This document shows, one piece after another, positions 36,776-48,665 of a stretch of DNA of 64,000 nt (position 1 is the stretch's first letter; every line of letters starts with the position of its first letter). The translations under genes and the position numbers were made by a program. Origin of the DNA: Pseudeuparius sepicola (Eukaryota > Arthropoda > Insecta > Coleoptera > Anthribidae); contig OY987304.1 of assembly GCA_963920635.1 (NCBI GenBank), positions 29,078,365-29,142,364 of the forward strand, written 5' to 3'. The notes beneath the pieces are model-generated. The model did no database searches. It saw nothing but the letters and a program-made list of their open reading frames with translations, and was not told where the DNA came from.

Positions 36776-39700
36776 TACAGAGAAAAAAATAGAAACTATA
36801 AGAAAATGGGGCCCTGGGGGCCTCGGGCCAACAAAGATGCGACGGAAAATGCCTCTAAATTAATCATAAAAAGTATAAAACTGTAAGTAGAATACCCAAA
36901 CTTAAAATTTACCTGCTAAATCTTTGAGTAGGTTAGAAAACAGTGCAGACATGTTCATTGAAAGCTGATCTATAACCACTTTGGAGGCATTTTTCGTTAC
37001 AATATCTTATTTTATACATTGCAAAAAAGTTTTAGATGTAAATTATTGTACAAGTTTTGGGCTTTTGAAAAATAATATCTCTTTGGTTTCAATATTATGG
37101 TCACCTCACCCCTCGAAATGTGTCAGATCCGCCACTGATCCACAAAAGGCATGATAATTAAGTTATAATAACTGATTTTTCTGAGAAATAGAAAGTTTCG
37201 TCAACAACATTTTTCACTATTTCAATATATCTTACTAATTTGAAACGTCGTAGTCGCTAAAAAATTTAAAATATCAAACTTTGAACACAGTGAAGGTAAA
37301 TTTTAACCTAAAGGAAAATTGTAATTACAGTATAAGTACAAGAGAGATAGGTAAAATTATGTAGGAAATATGAAATCAAATAAGTACAAGAGAGATATGT
37401 ATGAAGGCCCCTTTTATAATACGTATTCCTCTTGTAGGTACTTATTTGATTTCTTGTTATAGCTGTATTACTCATTGTTCGTCAGACGACACTTTTAGAC
37501 TTGCCCTCATAGAAAAACTAAAATTTTATTTGTGAATTAAAAAAAAATAAGTCCATACGCGTGCTTCAGGGGTTCAAGTTTACTTCTGGTCAAAAATTTT
37601 GTACGGGTCAAAGACTAACCCTGTACCTACACAGGACTACCTTTATTTACCTACTTTGCTCTTTGGCTTGGGATACAAATAGGTATAGATTTTCTGATTA
37701 TTTCTTTGCATGCTTCTCCATCAGTTGTTTTCTATCTATAAATAATGCCACTTAATATTATCACAAAATTTATCTTCACGGGTGCCCGGCAAACTTTATA
37801 ATTTATTAATGATCTTTCGCTCAGCCTGTACCTATATTCTCCAAAAATTAAGGAGCGTCAGCTCTAATATTCCAATTTTCCGGAGGTAGGCCCTCGTCAA
37901 CTGGCAGCGCGCGAAATCGCGACGGAGGACGAAAAAGTGAGGGTGAGACGGGATAAAGGAATAGGGGTATCGCCTGCACTCGCCACGATTATGGAGGCAA
38001 TTTTTTGTCGTTGCTGTAGAAATGACAGGTAAACGGTGGTCTCCCTTTTGATATCGCAGAGGATAGAAATTGTTTTTCCGTATCTTTTGTATGGTCATGA
38101 CATTTTATTGTATTATGCGTCGAGAGAAAAAAGATTTCGGTCGCCTTACAAGATTTGCCCCAGGCAGGATCAAAGTTTGATATTTTAAAATTTATGGTAG
38201 CCAGTGAGCGCTCAATGCACCATACAAAAATGGACTCAGCGCCAGGTTATATAGTTCTGTAGATAATAAAACTCGGATTCGTTTTGGTTGGATTTGATCC
38301 TACAATGTGGATGTGAAGAATCGTAATTAGCGATGTAAAAGATTTTGGCAAAACAGCCTTAAGAATGGTTCGCCTCGCAGATTCCGCACATTGGTGTTCG
38401 CCTATTCCAACGGCGATTTTTTAGGCAGGAAGCTTAAAAACTCTTCCAACCACGTTTGAATCGACCAATATTATTGAATTCAATTTTACCTACACATAAA
38501 ATATTTGTATTACCCATATTCAAAATTCATTGTTGTGTAAGTAGAAAAACGTACCCTTTCAAAAGGTACTAGCAAAAATAGGATTTGTATTTTAAAAAAT
38601 ATATTAAACACATGTCTGCGTCAAATATAGACTGTCACAAAAAATGATTATATAATATATGTTAGAATATTCGCACGTAAAAAATTAAGGTCGACGTGTC
38701 GTGGAGATTTTTTCATGCATTGTAAACATTTTATGGAATTTGTTGCAACTTTGACGTGCTCACTGCTAATATTATTATAACCTCATTTTTATGGTTTCCG
38801 TAACACATAGATATGAAAGCAAAACTGAATTCAGCGACAAATGGCATCAAAAATTATAATGTAATTAGTCATAATTATTACGTCGATACAAATTTAGCTT
38901 AATGTAATCTATTTACGTGTACAGTACACTATGTTGTTTGTTGTTGATTTTTAATTTTTGCCTTAATGAAAATTTTAGTCGCATCGATGTTGATAACAAG
39001 TGGTCCACTAAGACTGAAAGTTTTCAAAATGTTTTTTTTTATATAACTTATAACTATGCACTTACCAATAAATAATTCTCATCACTTGCATTCGTACCAA
39101 TTCTTCTTTCGAAAATTTCATTTTCAATGTAAAAGTGTTTCGCTTGAGTGGTAGACTCACAGCGTGAATGCTTCCGTCAATGCAGTTTCTTGATTTTTGT
39201 GCAATTATTGTTTCCATGGCCAACTAAGCAAACATTTTTCTAATCGCAACGCGAATATTGTGGATTTTTAGGGGAAATTAGGAAAAAGTGCAAGAAGCTC
39301 GATAACTATTATTACAGTAAGGTCTAGGACATGCTTAATAAAAAAGAGAGATTATCCTTTTGTGACCATTTTAAGATAAAAAATAAGGGGCATTCCATTT
39401 GAACAAAAATAATATACAGGTATTATGGTTGTTTGAAGTTTCTGGTCTTGTGTACAGTATTAGGAACACCCTGTAATATATCATTACATTTTCATTAGGG
39501 CATAAAGTAAGCGAATCTATGCACTAATAACCTGCAAAAGATTTGGCTTTTAAGATTTTGAGTAAATGAAATATGCTTGATTTTATTGGCACGTGCAAAC
39601 TTCGACTTTTTTAAAAAGACATTAAATATCTCAAAAACGGTTGAATTTTGGTAAAGGTCATGCTTAACGTGTGTAGAATTCTTAAGTCAATCCAGAAAAG

Positions 39701-40530
39701 TAATAAAATATAGGGCGTTCTATTTAAAACAACAAAGTTTTGTCTCGTACCGCATTTATGGAGCACACTGTATATTCAGAAACATTTTTGGGTGATGCGC
39801 CTTAGAGCATCAAACAACTTTGTATCAATTTTTTTTCTAGAATCACCCTGTAAGGAGATATCGTCGGTTATCGCACTAAATAGACACTCTGTATATACAT
39901 ATACCGCTGATGAACCCACTGCGCAGCGATTTGTTCTGTGGAGTAAAAAGAGATGCTAAACGTAGGCAACTGGACTTACGGGCCTGTTGGCAGGAAAACA
40001 TATTTGCGTCAGAATTCGCGTAGTTGACATGGTAACCGTCGCATAGGCACATCAAAATGGCGTCTAGATGAATTTGGAAAAGTTCGCAGGTCGGACATCT
40101 CTTTTCAGCAGTATAATATGTATCTTTATGTACCTATATGGGTTGTTTGAGAAAATGTAGTTTCTTTTTGATGGCCACAAAAAAGTGAGATTTTTTACAA
40201 TAATAATTCCTATTGAAGAAAATTTCGCACTAATTCAACTTCGTCAGCATATTATTATGTCTGCCAACGTTTTTTGCAACATACAGGATGCTCATGAGAA
40301 ACCCAAACAATTTAGAAAACATTCCCACGGTAATAACTTTACCCCTAATTGAAAAAATTGGAGCACCTTTCTCTTGAGCAAGTTTTATATTTTTGAACCT
40401 CCCTCGAACCTCCAGGTACAAAGTGTCCACATCGCAATAACAAAGTGCACATCGCAGTAACGTCAACAGCAGCTGCTAATAAATCGCTTATCTCTTGGAG
40501 GGTAAATAATAGTTGCGACCCTATATCTAA
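36776..40530. other. Intergenic, no gene supported; second copy of the 35425 repeat
   Basis: No coding region seen. About 37840-38110 is a copy of the dispersed repeat (CCAATTTTCCGGAGG, GCGCGAAATCGCGACGG). An inexact duplication of 'aataagtacaagagagata' occurs near 37337 and 37381. Confidence 0.4.
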
Positions 40531-40790
40531 GTATTTTAAATAGTATATTTCCTAACAAGTGCGGAAAGTTCCACTTTTCCGCACGCGATTGCAGTTGTCT
40601 GAACGACGCGTAGCGGAGTTCAGCCAAGAAATCCAGTGTGGAAAAGACACTTTCCGCAAGAGTTAGGAACACTATTTTTTCTACAAGCGTGCGGAAAAGC
40701 AATGAAATTAAAAGTACACTTCTCCGCGCGCATTTTAGTTTAGAAAGTGTCACTTTTCCACATTAAAATGACAAATTATATTTAGCTGAT
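40531..40790. repeat. Repeat with multiple 'tgcggaaa' blocks
   Basis: Repeated short blocks around GTGCGGAAAG/CTTTCCGCAC in both orientations at 40558, 40640-40665, 40690 and 40725-40760. A related block is at 42750-42790. I see no TIR or gene. Confidence 0.45.
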
Positions 40791-40939
40791 TTATTCAAAT
40801 GCCGACAACTCAACCTATACCTTTCGATTAACTCGTCATAATAATTATGAAATCATGTTCTGACCTGATCCAGCTTCTTGTCACTATGCCAGGAAAACTA
40901 TAGAATGGTCGCGGGCTAATAAGGTCCCATTTGTACTCA

Positions 40940-41098
40940 GACAAGATATCCACCTCATGTCTGTCACGCAAGACCCATCGAAGAATTTTGGGCTTTATTA
41001 AGCAGGAAAGTTTACGACAATGGATGGGAGGCCGAAAACGAAGAACAACAACTGAGAAGGAGAATTTACCAAAAAATTCGGGAAATCGATCCAATCAC
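40940..41098 (+). pseudogene. Tc1/mariner-type transposase, C-terminal fragment
   Basis: The plus-strand frame reads PPHVCHARPIEEFWALLSRK, then VYDNGWEAENEEQQLRRRIY and a stop at 41096-41098. RPIEEFW contains the final catalytic glutamate of DDE transposases, and the rest matches the usual tail of Tc1-like enzymes in insects. The N-terminal part and TIRs were not found, so this is a fragment. Confidence 0.65.
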
Positions 41099-41113
41099 TT
41101 AAGGGGCACTTAA

Positions 41114-43873
41114 AAATAAAATTGCAATCGAGTGAAGATCATGGGCTGCACTATAATATATTTATTTTGATTGTTAAGAAAAATGGTGTTTAAATAAAGT
41201 TGAAAATTTGAATCGAAGGTAATACTACTTTATTTTTTTGTCTCAAAACTTTTGTTATGAAGATTGATACTCGAAGAGCTCTATATTTTGGTTCATATTT
41301 TTTTACTCTTTCATTACCAATGACACCATAAATAATAATAATACCATATTCATATTAGGGATTTTTTTAAATAATAATATCACAGCACCATTGAATGGAC
41401 AAGTATACTTAGGAATGAAAAATAATTTTTTGCCTTGGAATTTGTAAAACATGTCTAGATAATCACGAAACCCAACCAACAGATTTTTTTTCCCATTAGT
41501 TTGCTCAAAAATTGAAAAAAACGGTCGCAAAAGTAGGGAATGTGACGTCACGATCCCTAATTTCAATAAGTACCTGCTATTTTCTTAGTACTTATTTCGT
41601 CTTTTTTTATATTACCAGGCATTCCCAGGCAAATTATTAGATTCAGTTTGTATGCGCCTGATGAGAAATAATCAAATTTCGTAGCATTTCAATGAAATAT
41701 TTGGATTTTACTGATCCCATTCTGAACTTATTAGATGCCCCCTATAAAATATGACAGATGACATATTACTCAATGCTTTAAAGAAAATCGTCGGCAACGC
41801 CGCACTTTGCATATAACCTCACTTTCGCCCGCGGAACGCGGAAACCAAGGTTAATAACCTTAGTGAAAACTAAATAAATTCTATTCTCAGTTTTAAAAGA
41901 ATCTTGCTGTGAATACTTTATTTTTTCGGTTTATAATGAAGACAAGATTTGTTAAAGCTTGTCCTGATAACTTGCCTTGCATAGATTTTGATATGGTGTG
42001 TCAATTTTATCAATAAAAACGGGGAGCAAAACATGGAGAAATGAAGAGTTATGTTTGTTATTTGATTTGTATATTGTTTTAATATTGCTTAATGATGATG
42101 ATATAGCTTAAATTCTGGTTTTAGGTAGACTAGAGAATAAATATTATGGTAACAATGTTATTGGAGACACGTAGAGGAAAGAACATAGCAATGAATGCAT
42201 AATGCCCGGTTAAGGCAAAAATTACCCCCGAGCACAAAATTAATAAGAAAAATGTTAATGACACTGTGGTTAAAAATGAAGAAATTCAACTGAATAGTTG
42301 TGGAAGTAGGTATATTATGTTGTAATTACCCAACATAAGCAGATTAGTCCTAAATTATGCACATACCACGATGTACGAGGATCATACATCGTGGCACATA
42401 CGTAGGTACAGCTTTTTGTGCTTCTAGTTTAGTTGCTAGTACAGTAAAGAAATACTTATTGTGTATATACCTATAGTTAAGATATGGGGGAGGGGGCATG
42501 GGGGTGTCGCACACCCCAATGTTGAAATCGATTATCAAAACAAGAAATCATGCGTTTGTAAAAACGATCGTTGATATCTACATGTGAGAACCATGATTAA
42601 GAACTAATTTAAATAATCTAGTGCAAGTTCGACAGCAGAGTTTCATTCGATATCAAGTGCTTGACCGTCAATGACTTTTTGCGGGTATTTTTTCTTGTAT
42701 GATCTAATGAAGTATTTAATTAATTAAGTCCGTAGTAGTACACTTTGTCGCATCCATTTTGATGCGGAAAGTTGTACTTTTCTGCACTAGTGACATTAAC
42801 TTTGTCAACTAATAGAACTAAGCACGCTTGTAAAATTTTTGCACATATTAATGGGAAACTTATTTTAGATGAATGTAAGCTGACTTCCTGGAAATAGCGA
42901 AGAATCATGGACAACATCAGTAGATTGTTATATTGGAAAAAGTCAACACAAGTGCAATAAAAAAATATGAAGGTCTACCTTACAGGATTTAGTTGACAAA
43001 GACATACCGACATACCTCAATAATTATTATACATTGGAGTAGTATGACAGAAGATTTTTGGCAAAAATCAAAACATATTACAAGGAGGGACTGTCTGACA
43101 TGTTAAAAAACGAAAAATGCCCTGTATCTCCAAAACGAATCAAGATTTTGAGATTCAACTGCTTTCCACTGCCCTCAAAAATTGAGCACAGTACACCTAC
43201 CTACTCTTTGTCTATCTCTTCGCAGAATAGAAGAAACCCCCAAAAAAAAACATCCAGTTTGTTGCACTCTGTGCATGCGACATGAAAACTATTATTTGAT
43301 TTTGGAATATTTTCACTAAATTTAATAGATAACTTATTTGGGGTTTTGCCATAGAATGCAAAATAATGTTTTTTTTCTTGCAAATTAAAGAAATCTTAAT
43401 TTTTGGCCGGCTGCTGCATTATATTTTTTTATTTTTAACTTCCATTAACCACAATTACAAAATATGCTTATGAACATTTATTTTCCAGAAAAAATAGGTA
43501 TATAATATGTATAGTGAAAAAATCCTAAAGAATTATGTCATTTTTTATGAGGATGCTTCGGCAATCACAATATAATTTACCTAAATGGGTCTAAAATAGT
43601 TCAAGCTATGACAATAAAGTTTTTCGACTGAAAACTTGGCTTTATTGCATTTTACATGTTATGTTTCTAGCATCACCAAGAACTGGCACCTTCTCCAATA
43701 TTCTAGCGTTACATTTTTGAACCGATGCGGGTCTAACTACTAACTTAATTCTGTAAGTAAGGGCTCATGAAATTAAAGTAATAAATTTTTTATATTCGGA
43801 CCAGGTATGTGCTTGACGTCTAGAGGATTGACTTTTCTCAGTTTAGTTTATAACCAATCAATGCTGTTGATTA
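41114..43873. other. Intergenic, no gene supported
   Basis: AT-rich. A small hairpin CCACGATGT/ACATCGTGG lies at about 42366-42394. No reading frame with protein-like composition. Confidence 0.45.
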
Positions 43874-43880
43874 ACACTAG

Positions 43881-44140
43881 CACAGAATAAATAGCTTCAC
43901 AACAGAAGCGTCCATAAAGACGTGTCAAAAATAAGTCAGCTCCATTTCAATTTACAGGAAAATAACCAATAACTTGTACATAAATTTGGTCCTAATACAA
44001 TCTCTTTGCAATGTGGATTAATGTAAAATCAAACAAAATGCACAATGTTTATCCCTTTAGAAGATATTTCGCGTCAAAGCGAGCATCCTTTTGACACATG
44101 TCCTTATGGACGCTTCTGTTGTGAAGCTATTTATTCTGTG
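43881..44140. mobile_element. CACAG-end MITE with 7-bp target duplication (260 bp)
   Basis: Ends are CACAGAATAAATAGCTTCAC and its exact reverse complement, and inverted homology continues inward for about 60 bp. ACACTAG flanks both ends (43874-43880, 44141-44147). Two very short relatives lie at 55943-55974 and 56072-56104. Confidence 0.85.
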
Positions 44141-44147
44141 ACACTAG

Positions 44148-45411
44148 GTATTGAGGCTAAAATATCATCAGTTTCTTCAAACAACTAGCAGTCGCTGGAA
44201 TATACTTGATAACAAGTAAAAAATCGTTTGGCAGAGCCACTAATCTAAAATCGTCAGCTAAAATGTTACCCCTGGTTGGTTCTTTATTGTCTTTAATATA
44301 TCAGCAAGTCTAGATATCTAATTTGTGCAAGTTCAGTTAGGTACTTACGAATTGTGTCGTTTTATAGATAAAATCGACTTGTTTCCAATAAAAAAAAAGT
44401 TTTGTAAACCAACCAGCATAACGTCCGAATCATCAATACCAATACCTAGTGCTCCCAGCATTTTCCTCAGCAAAATAGAATAGTTCATTTCCGTCATGGA
44501 TTATTAGAATGAATGGTGAAAATAGTTCAAATCATAAAAAATAAAAGCTTGTAAAACACGCGGGCCGCGGGATCCGATGTTCCGATTTGTGACGCCACAA
44601 AATAGGTTATGTTTATGTTCTCGCAGGCTGACAGCTTGGCATTAAGGTGCGGCGTTGCCAAACCTGGTGCCACGGCGGTAAATTTAGGGAAAAATAAAAT
44701 CCAACAGGTAGTTACGTATATTGAACTTTAAAAATTAATTGCGGCAAAACGGGGTCGAAAAAAAAATTAAAAAAAATACAGCAAGTATATCTCACCCAAT
44801 ACTATCCGATGAGCAAATAAAAAAAAAGTGGTGTATTAGTCCATTGGTCATAGTACAAAACCCTTTGTGCAAAATTTCAATACAAAATAGATTTATCAGA
44901 GTTACGCTGCATAAACGATGGAGCGTATTTTGGTGATATTTTTTTGAGAATGCATTAAGCTATCCCTAAGGTATTATTTTACATACTACAGTCAGAGTAG
45001 CCTATACAGGATGTTCTTAAAAATAAAATGTATAAAAAAATCGTTTACGTATTTAACAAATATATTATTTTGCATTAGGCACTTAAGTATCAAGTATGTA
45101 AACCCTACCGTCTTGGTTTTCATGGCATTCATAGCACGCCTGATTTGAATGATATTATGTTTGAACTAGCTGAATACCTAAATCAGAATTAATTAGGGAT
45201 GGAGGATGATGCCTCCAATTCTAACGAAATATTAAAATGAAGTATAATTTTCCAAGGGAGATGAATATAATGCGGTGAAATACCAATTCTTTTATTAAAA
45301 TATAATTTTTAAAATAATATCTTATGATCAAGGTCCTACAAAGAGAAAGTCAAGTACCTACCTAAACAATGGTTACAATACATTTTATTTATATTTTAGG
45401 TGATTCTAATT
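44148..45411. other. Intergenic, no gene supported
   Basis: A GC-rich patch at about 44560-44690 (CGCGGGCCGCGGGATCC) stands out and may be a repeat edge. No gene seen. Confidence 0.4.
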
Positions 45412-45805
45412 ATGAGTTGCGCAGGTGCATGTCGCCGCGAAGAGCTCATTCATATGAAGTTGAATGATTTCGAGGATGAGGAAAGGATATTATTGATCGT
45501 CAATATCCCTAAAACCAAAACGAATATTGCCCGATCATTTAATGTCAATTCACAATGAGACATGCAAAATTATTTACAACTAAGACCACCGCACATCAAC
45601 CTGGGAAACGCGAAACGCCCCTAAAATTAGGGACTTACCTTGAATTGGAAAATCCAGACGAATTCACAGGCCACTGTTTCCGACGAAGCTCAGCGACATT
45701 GTTAGAAGATGGAGGCACTGATATATGATACATTTAAGGAGTCATGGAGGATGGAAATCTTCCAGCGTAGCAGATGGCGACCTGGAAGATTCCATCCAAA
45801 ATAAA
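45412..45805 (+). pseudogene. Crypton-like tyrosine recombinase relic
   Basis: Three blocks in order on the plus strand: GACRREELIHMKLNDFED with the first catalytic arginine; FTGHCFRRSSATLLEDGGTD with the H-x-x-R; and, in another frame, SHGGWKSSSVADGDLEDSIQ. In relatives the last block reads GYxEDS with the catalytic tyrosine; here the position is aspartate (GAC). Frame changes and a TGA after block 1 confirm decay. Similar recombinases occur in Cryptons and their domesticated derivatives. Confidence 0.7.
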
Positions 45806-46303
45806 GTTGATACCTACTTATTGCAAACAAAATCCAAGCAAGGTACTCCAAAGAAAATGTAAGTAAGTCAATCGAGTTTTATTCATACCTCCACAAAAAG
45901 TGTGAACATTCCCAGCATATCAGACACCCTCTTCCCTCGCCTCTTCCCTTCATATATCTAACGTTCACAATAATTGTCTATGTAACATAAATATTACAAA
46001 ATAATTTATACTTACTTATAGTTATTTATTGTGTTTTTTGTCTAGTTGTAATAATTATTGTTGATCGTAAAAATAGCTCATTTAAATATAGTTAGTATTG
46101 TTTGTAGTTGTATTTGTCATAAAATTTATTAAAAAATTATAATAATAAAAAATTTAGTTTTGTGTGTCTGTCGAACAAAATTGTACGTCATATGACCGAA
46201 AACAGTGTTTTTATACACACAGCATTTACTGCGAGATGATCTGAACATATTCTTTTTTTTATAGCTAGTAGGGTCAACTGTGTTAATTTCCTAAAATGCC
46301 GAT

Positions 46304-46575
46304 TATAAGAGGGCAGGAGCAACTAATACACATTAGTTGGACCGACACATCTTTATTTTTATGGGTACATATCGGTGAGAGCGACATTTATTCGCGAACA
46401 CGAGATTCTTCTGCCGCCAAGACGCGAACTCTCTCGGAATGACAGCTCCCACAAAAACACAAAACACTCGCGCACACACCTATGCTGGTGCACCGAGTAG
46501 ACCGGGCGACGTGCTGCCGGATCCGAACAGGCGGCCTGTAGCGCAGTCTAGTAGGTAAGTGAATGGGATGTTATA
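46304..46575 (-). repeat. 3' LTR of the Ty3/gypsy element
   Basis: 272 bp. Preceded in sense orientation by the purine tract AGAGGGGGAGGC (46576-46587). Confidence 0.93.
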
Positions 46576-47400
46576 GCCTCCCCCTCTGGTTCTGAAGACG
46601 ATTCTTCGTCGAGGAACCAGCAGAACTCGGTTGAATCTTCTTAGGTCTTCCTCTCTTTCTAATGGGGACGGTGGGTTTGGAAGTAGTATCCCCATGATAT
46701 GCCGTCAACTGCGAACAATGGTAAACACCTAAGGGTGTGTCTGGACTCTCAGGATGTGCAATCTGATAAGTCGTCGGCGATACTACTTTGGTAATGACAT
46801 AAGGACCGTCACGTTTAGGATCAAATTTTGATGTGGTCTTCTTCTTAGTACTACTCTTCGTGTGTGTCGTCACTAACACATTATCTTGTAACTTATAATC
46901 AGGAGCGGGTTGACGTCTGTCATCTGCGTATTCCTTACGTCGGTCTTGTAGAAAGTCATGGGATGTCCTGGCTTCAGCCAACGTGAGCTTCATACGTTCC
47001 AAATAAGGGGTAATCTGTGGTATGAAGTTCTCAGGCTGATTAATGCTTCTCCAATCGTGGGTGATATCATCAGGTGAACGCATTTCTCGGGCAAACGTTA
47101 GATATGCTGCTGTGTGGCCGGTGGTTATACATTGCATAGAGTTCATGGCGAACCGTACGAACGGTAATTTCTCGGCCCAAGAGGTATGGTCCGTCTCAAC
47201 AAGTATGGCTAGTCGAGGCTTTAGGTCTCTGTTCTTTCTTTCTACCATATTTGCCTGTGGGTGGTAAACTGGGGTGAGGTTTTACTTGATACCTAAGCAA
47301 TAGCAAACCTGCTGTAAAATGGCGGAAACAAACTGGACTCCATTGTCCGAAATGAGTCTTACCATACCTAAGGAAAACTTCGTTTATAAGGGTTTTAGCA
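46571..47400 (-). pseudogene. pol: Integrase C-terminal half, broken frame
   Basis: From about 47365 downward the minus strand carries LISDNGVQFVSAILQQV (second catalytic Asp), then a TAA, then VYHPQANMVERKNRDLK with the catalytic Glu. The C-terminal domain has PKRDGPYVITKVVSPTTYQI, the GPY/F module, and ends with a basic GRPKKIQ tail overlapping the LTR by 5 bases. The section is separated from the upstream pol frame by a frameshift near 47365 and contains a nonsense codon at about 47282, so no complete integrase can be made. Confidence 0.85.
46576..46587 (-). promoter_or_regulatory. Polypurine tract of the Ty3/gypsy element
   Basis: AGAGGGGGAGGC on the minus strand, directly against the 3' LTR. 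Confidence 0.7.
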
Positions 47401-48647
47401 CACTCCTCTGCGGTTGCTTTGCATAGAGGGAACAATTCCACCCATTTAGTCGCGGTATCTTCTATTATAAAAACCCATTGTTGTCCTTTGTCATTTACAG
47501 GTAAAGGGCCAAACAAATCAATCGACAGGACTTCGAATCTCTGAGCGTACGTTGGTGTCTGTACCAAACCTGCAGGTTTCTGGTTCGTTGCCTTGTACCT
47601 CTGACACTGTGGACATTGTCTTACATAATCTTCGATAAACCTACGCATTCCTGGGAAGTAATATTTAGCAGCCAGTCTGTGGTAAGTTTTCTCGGAGAGT
47701 ATGATTAAATCGTCGAGATATGCAAGTACTAAGACGTTGGGTAGACCGCTTCGAAAACGATCTATTAGCCTTTGAAAGGTCGCCGGGGCACTTGTCAACC
47801 CGAACGGCATCACTTTGTATCGAAAAGTTCCGTAGGGTGTGACAAACGCTGTCTTATCCCTGTCAGTTTCGTGTACTTGTATCTGGTGGTATCCTGAACG
47901 TAAATCAATGGTTGTCATAAACATCGTTTTTCTGGTGGAATGTAATAAATCATCCATTCTGGGAAGGGGGTATGAATCTGGTTTGGTTATACGGTTTAAA
48001 GACCTGTAGTCTACACATAGACGGGTGCCTCCATCCTTTTTTGGTACCAGGACCACCGGAGCCGACCATGGTGACTCGCATTCTTCAATATAACCTGCGG
48101 CAAGCAACTTGTCCAGTTCTTTTTTGAGCTTTTCTTTGTTGGATGGGGTCATACGGTATGGAGGAACAGATATGGGTGCATGTGAGCCTGTATCAATGTG
48201 ATGTTGCGCACAAGGTGTAGGCTCTCCCCCTAGAGCGAAAATATCTTGGTTTATCTCCAAAAAATCTGACAAACTTTGCTTTTGATCTGATGTCAACATA
48301 ATACCCTCATCTTCTCGTAAAAGTTCCAAACTTAAAATTTCGACAGTAGATGCCACTGTGCATATTTCAAATTCAAGTGGATATGTCTCACCTGGTGCAG
48401 ATTTGATGCTCCACGTTTTAGTACTCAGTTTAATGTCTACGCCTGCGTCTACTAAAAAATCTATCCCTAGTAAGGTTTTTGGAGCGTTAGGTAGAGCTAT
48501 AAACGTTGTAGGTACATTGACGTCTCCAATGCGAACATTTACTCTAGTTACTTCGACAATCAGACTTTTTATAGTACCGTCAGCTAGCTGGATTGTAGAT
48601 GTACAGTCAATAAATTTTTGTCCCTTGGACTTCAAGAATTCAACCAA
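47196..48647 (-). pseudogene. pol: Protease/partial reverse transcriptase fused in frame to integrase N-terminus
   Basis: An open frame of 483 codons. It contains the end of the protease (TLLGIDFLVDAGVD), then reverse transcriptase fingers and palm: WSAPVVLVPKKDGG, CVDYRSLN, TIDLRSGYHQI, FGLTSAPATFQR and the YLDD box at residues 310-313. At about residue 318 (near 47693) it jumps directly to the integrase zinc region (KTYHRLAAKYYFPGM ... CPQC 345-348) and the core SIDLFGP. The RT thumb/connection and all of RNase H are missing. The upstream gag-protease frame is the same frame, separated by one TAA at 48666-48668. The last part after a frameshift near 47365 is out-of-frame sequence. Confidence 0.9.
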
Positions 48648-48665
48648 TGAAGTACTTGCTACACT

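Noticed and set aside
40463..41094. Minus-strand frames at 40463-40753 and 40828-41094
   Set aside because: They are antisense to repeat blocks and to the plus-strand transposase tail, which has clear family features.
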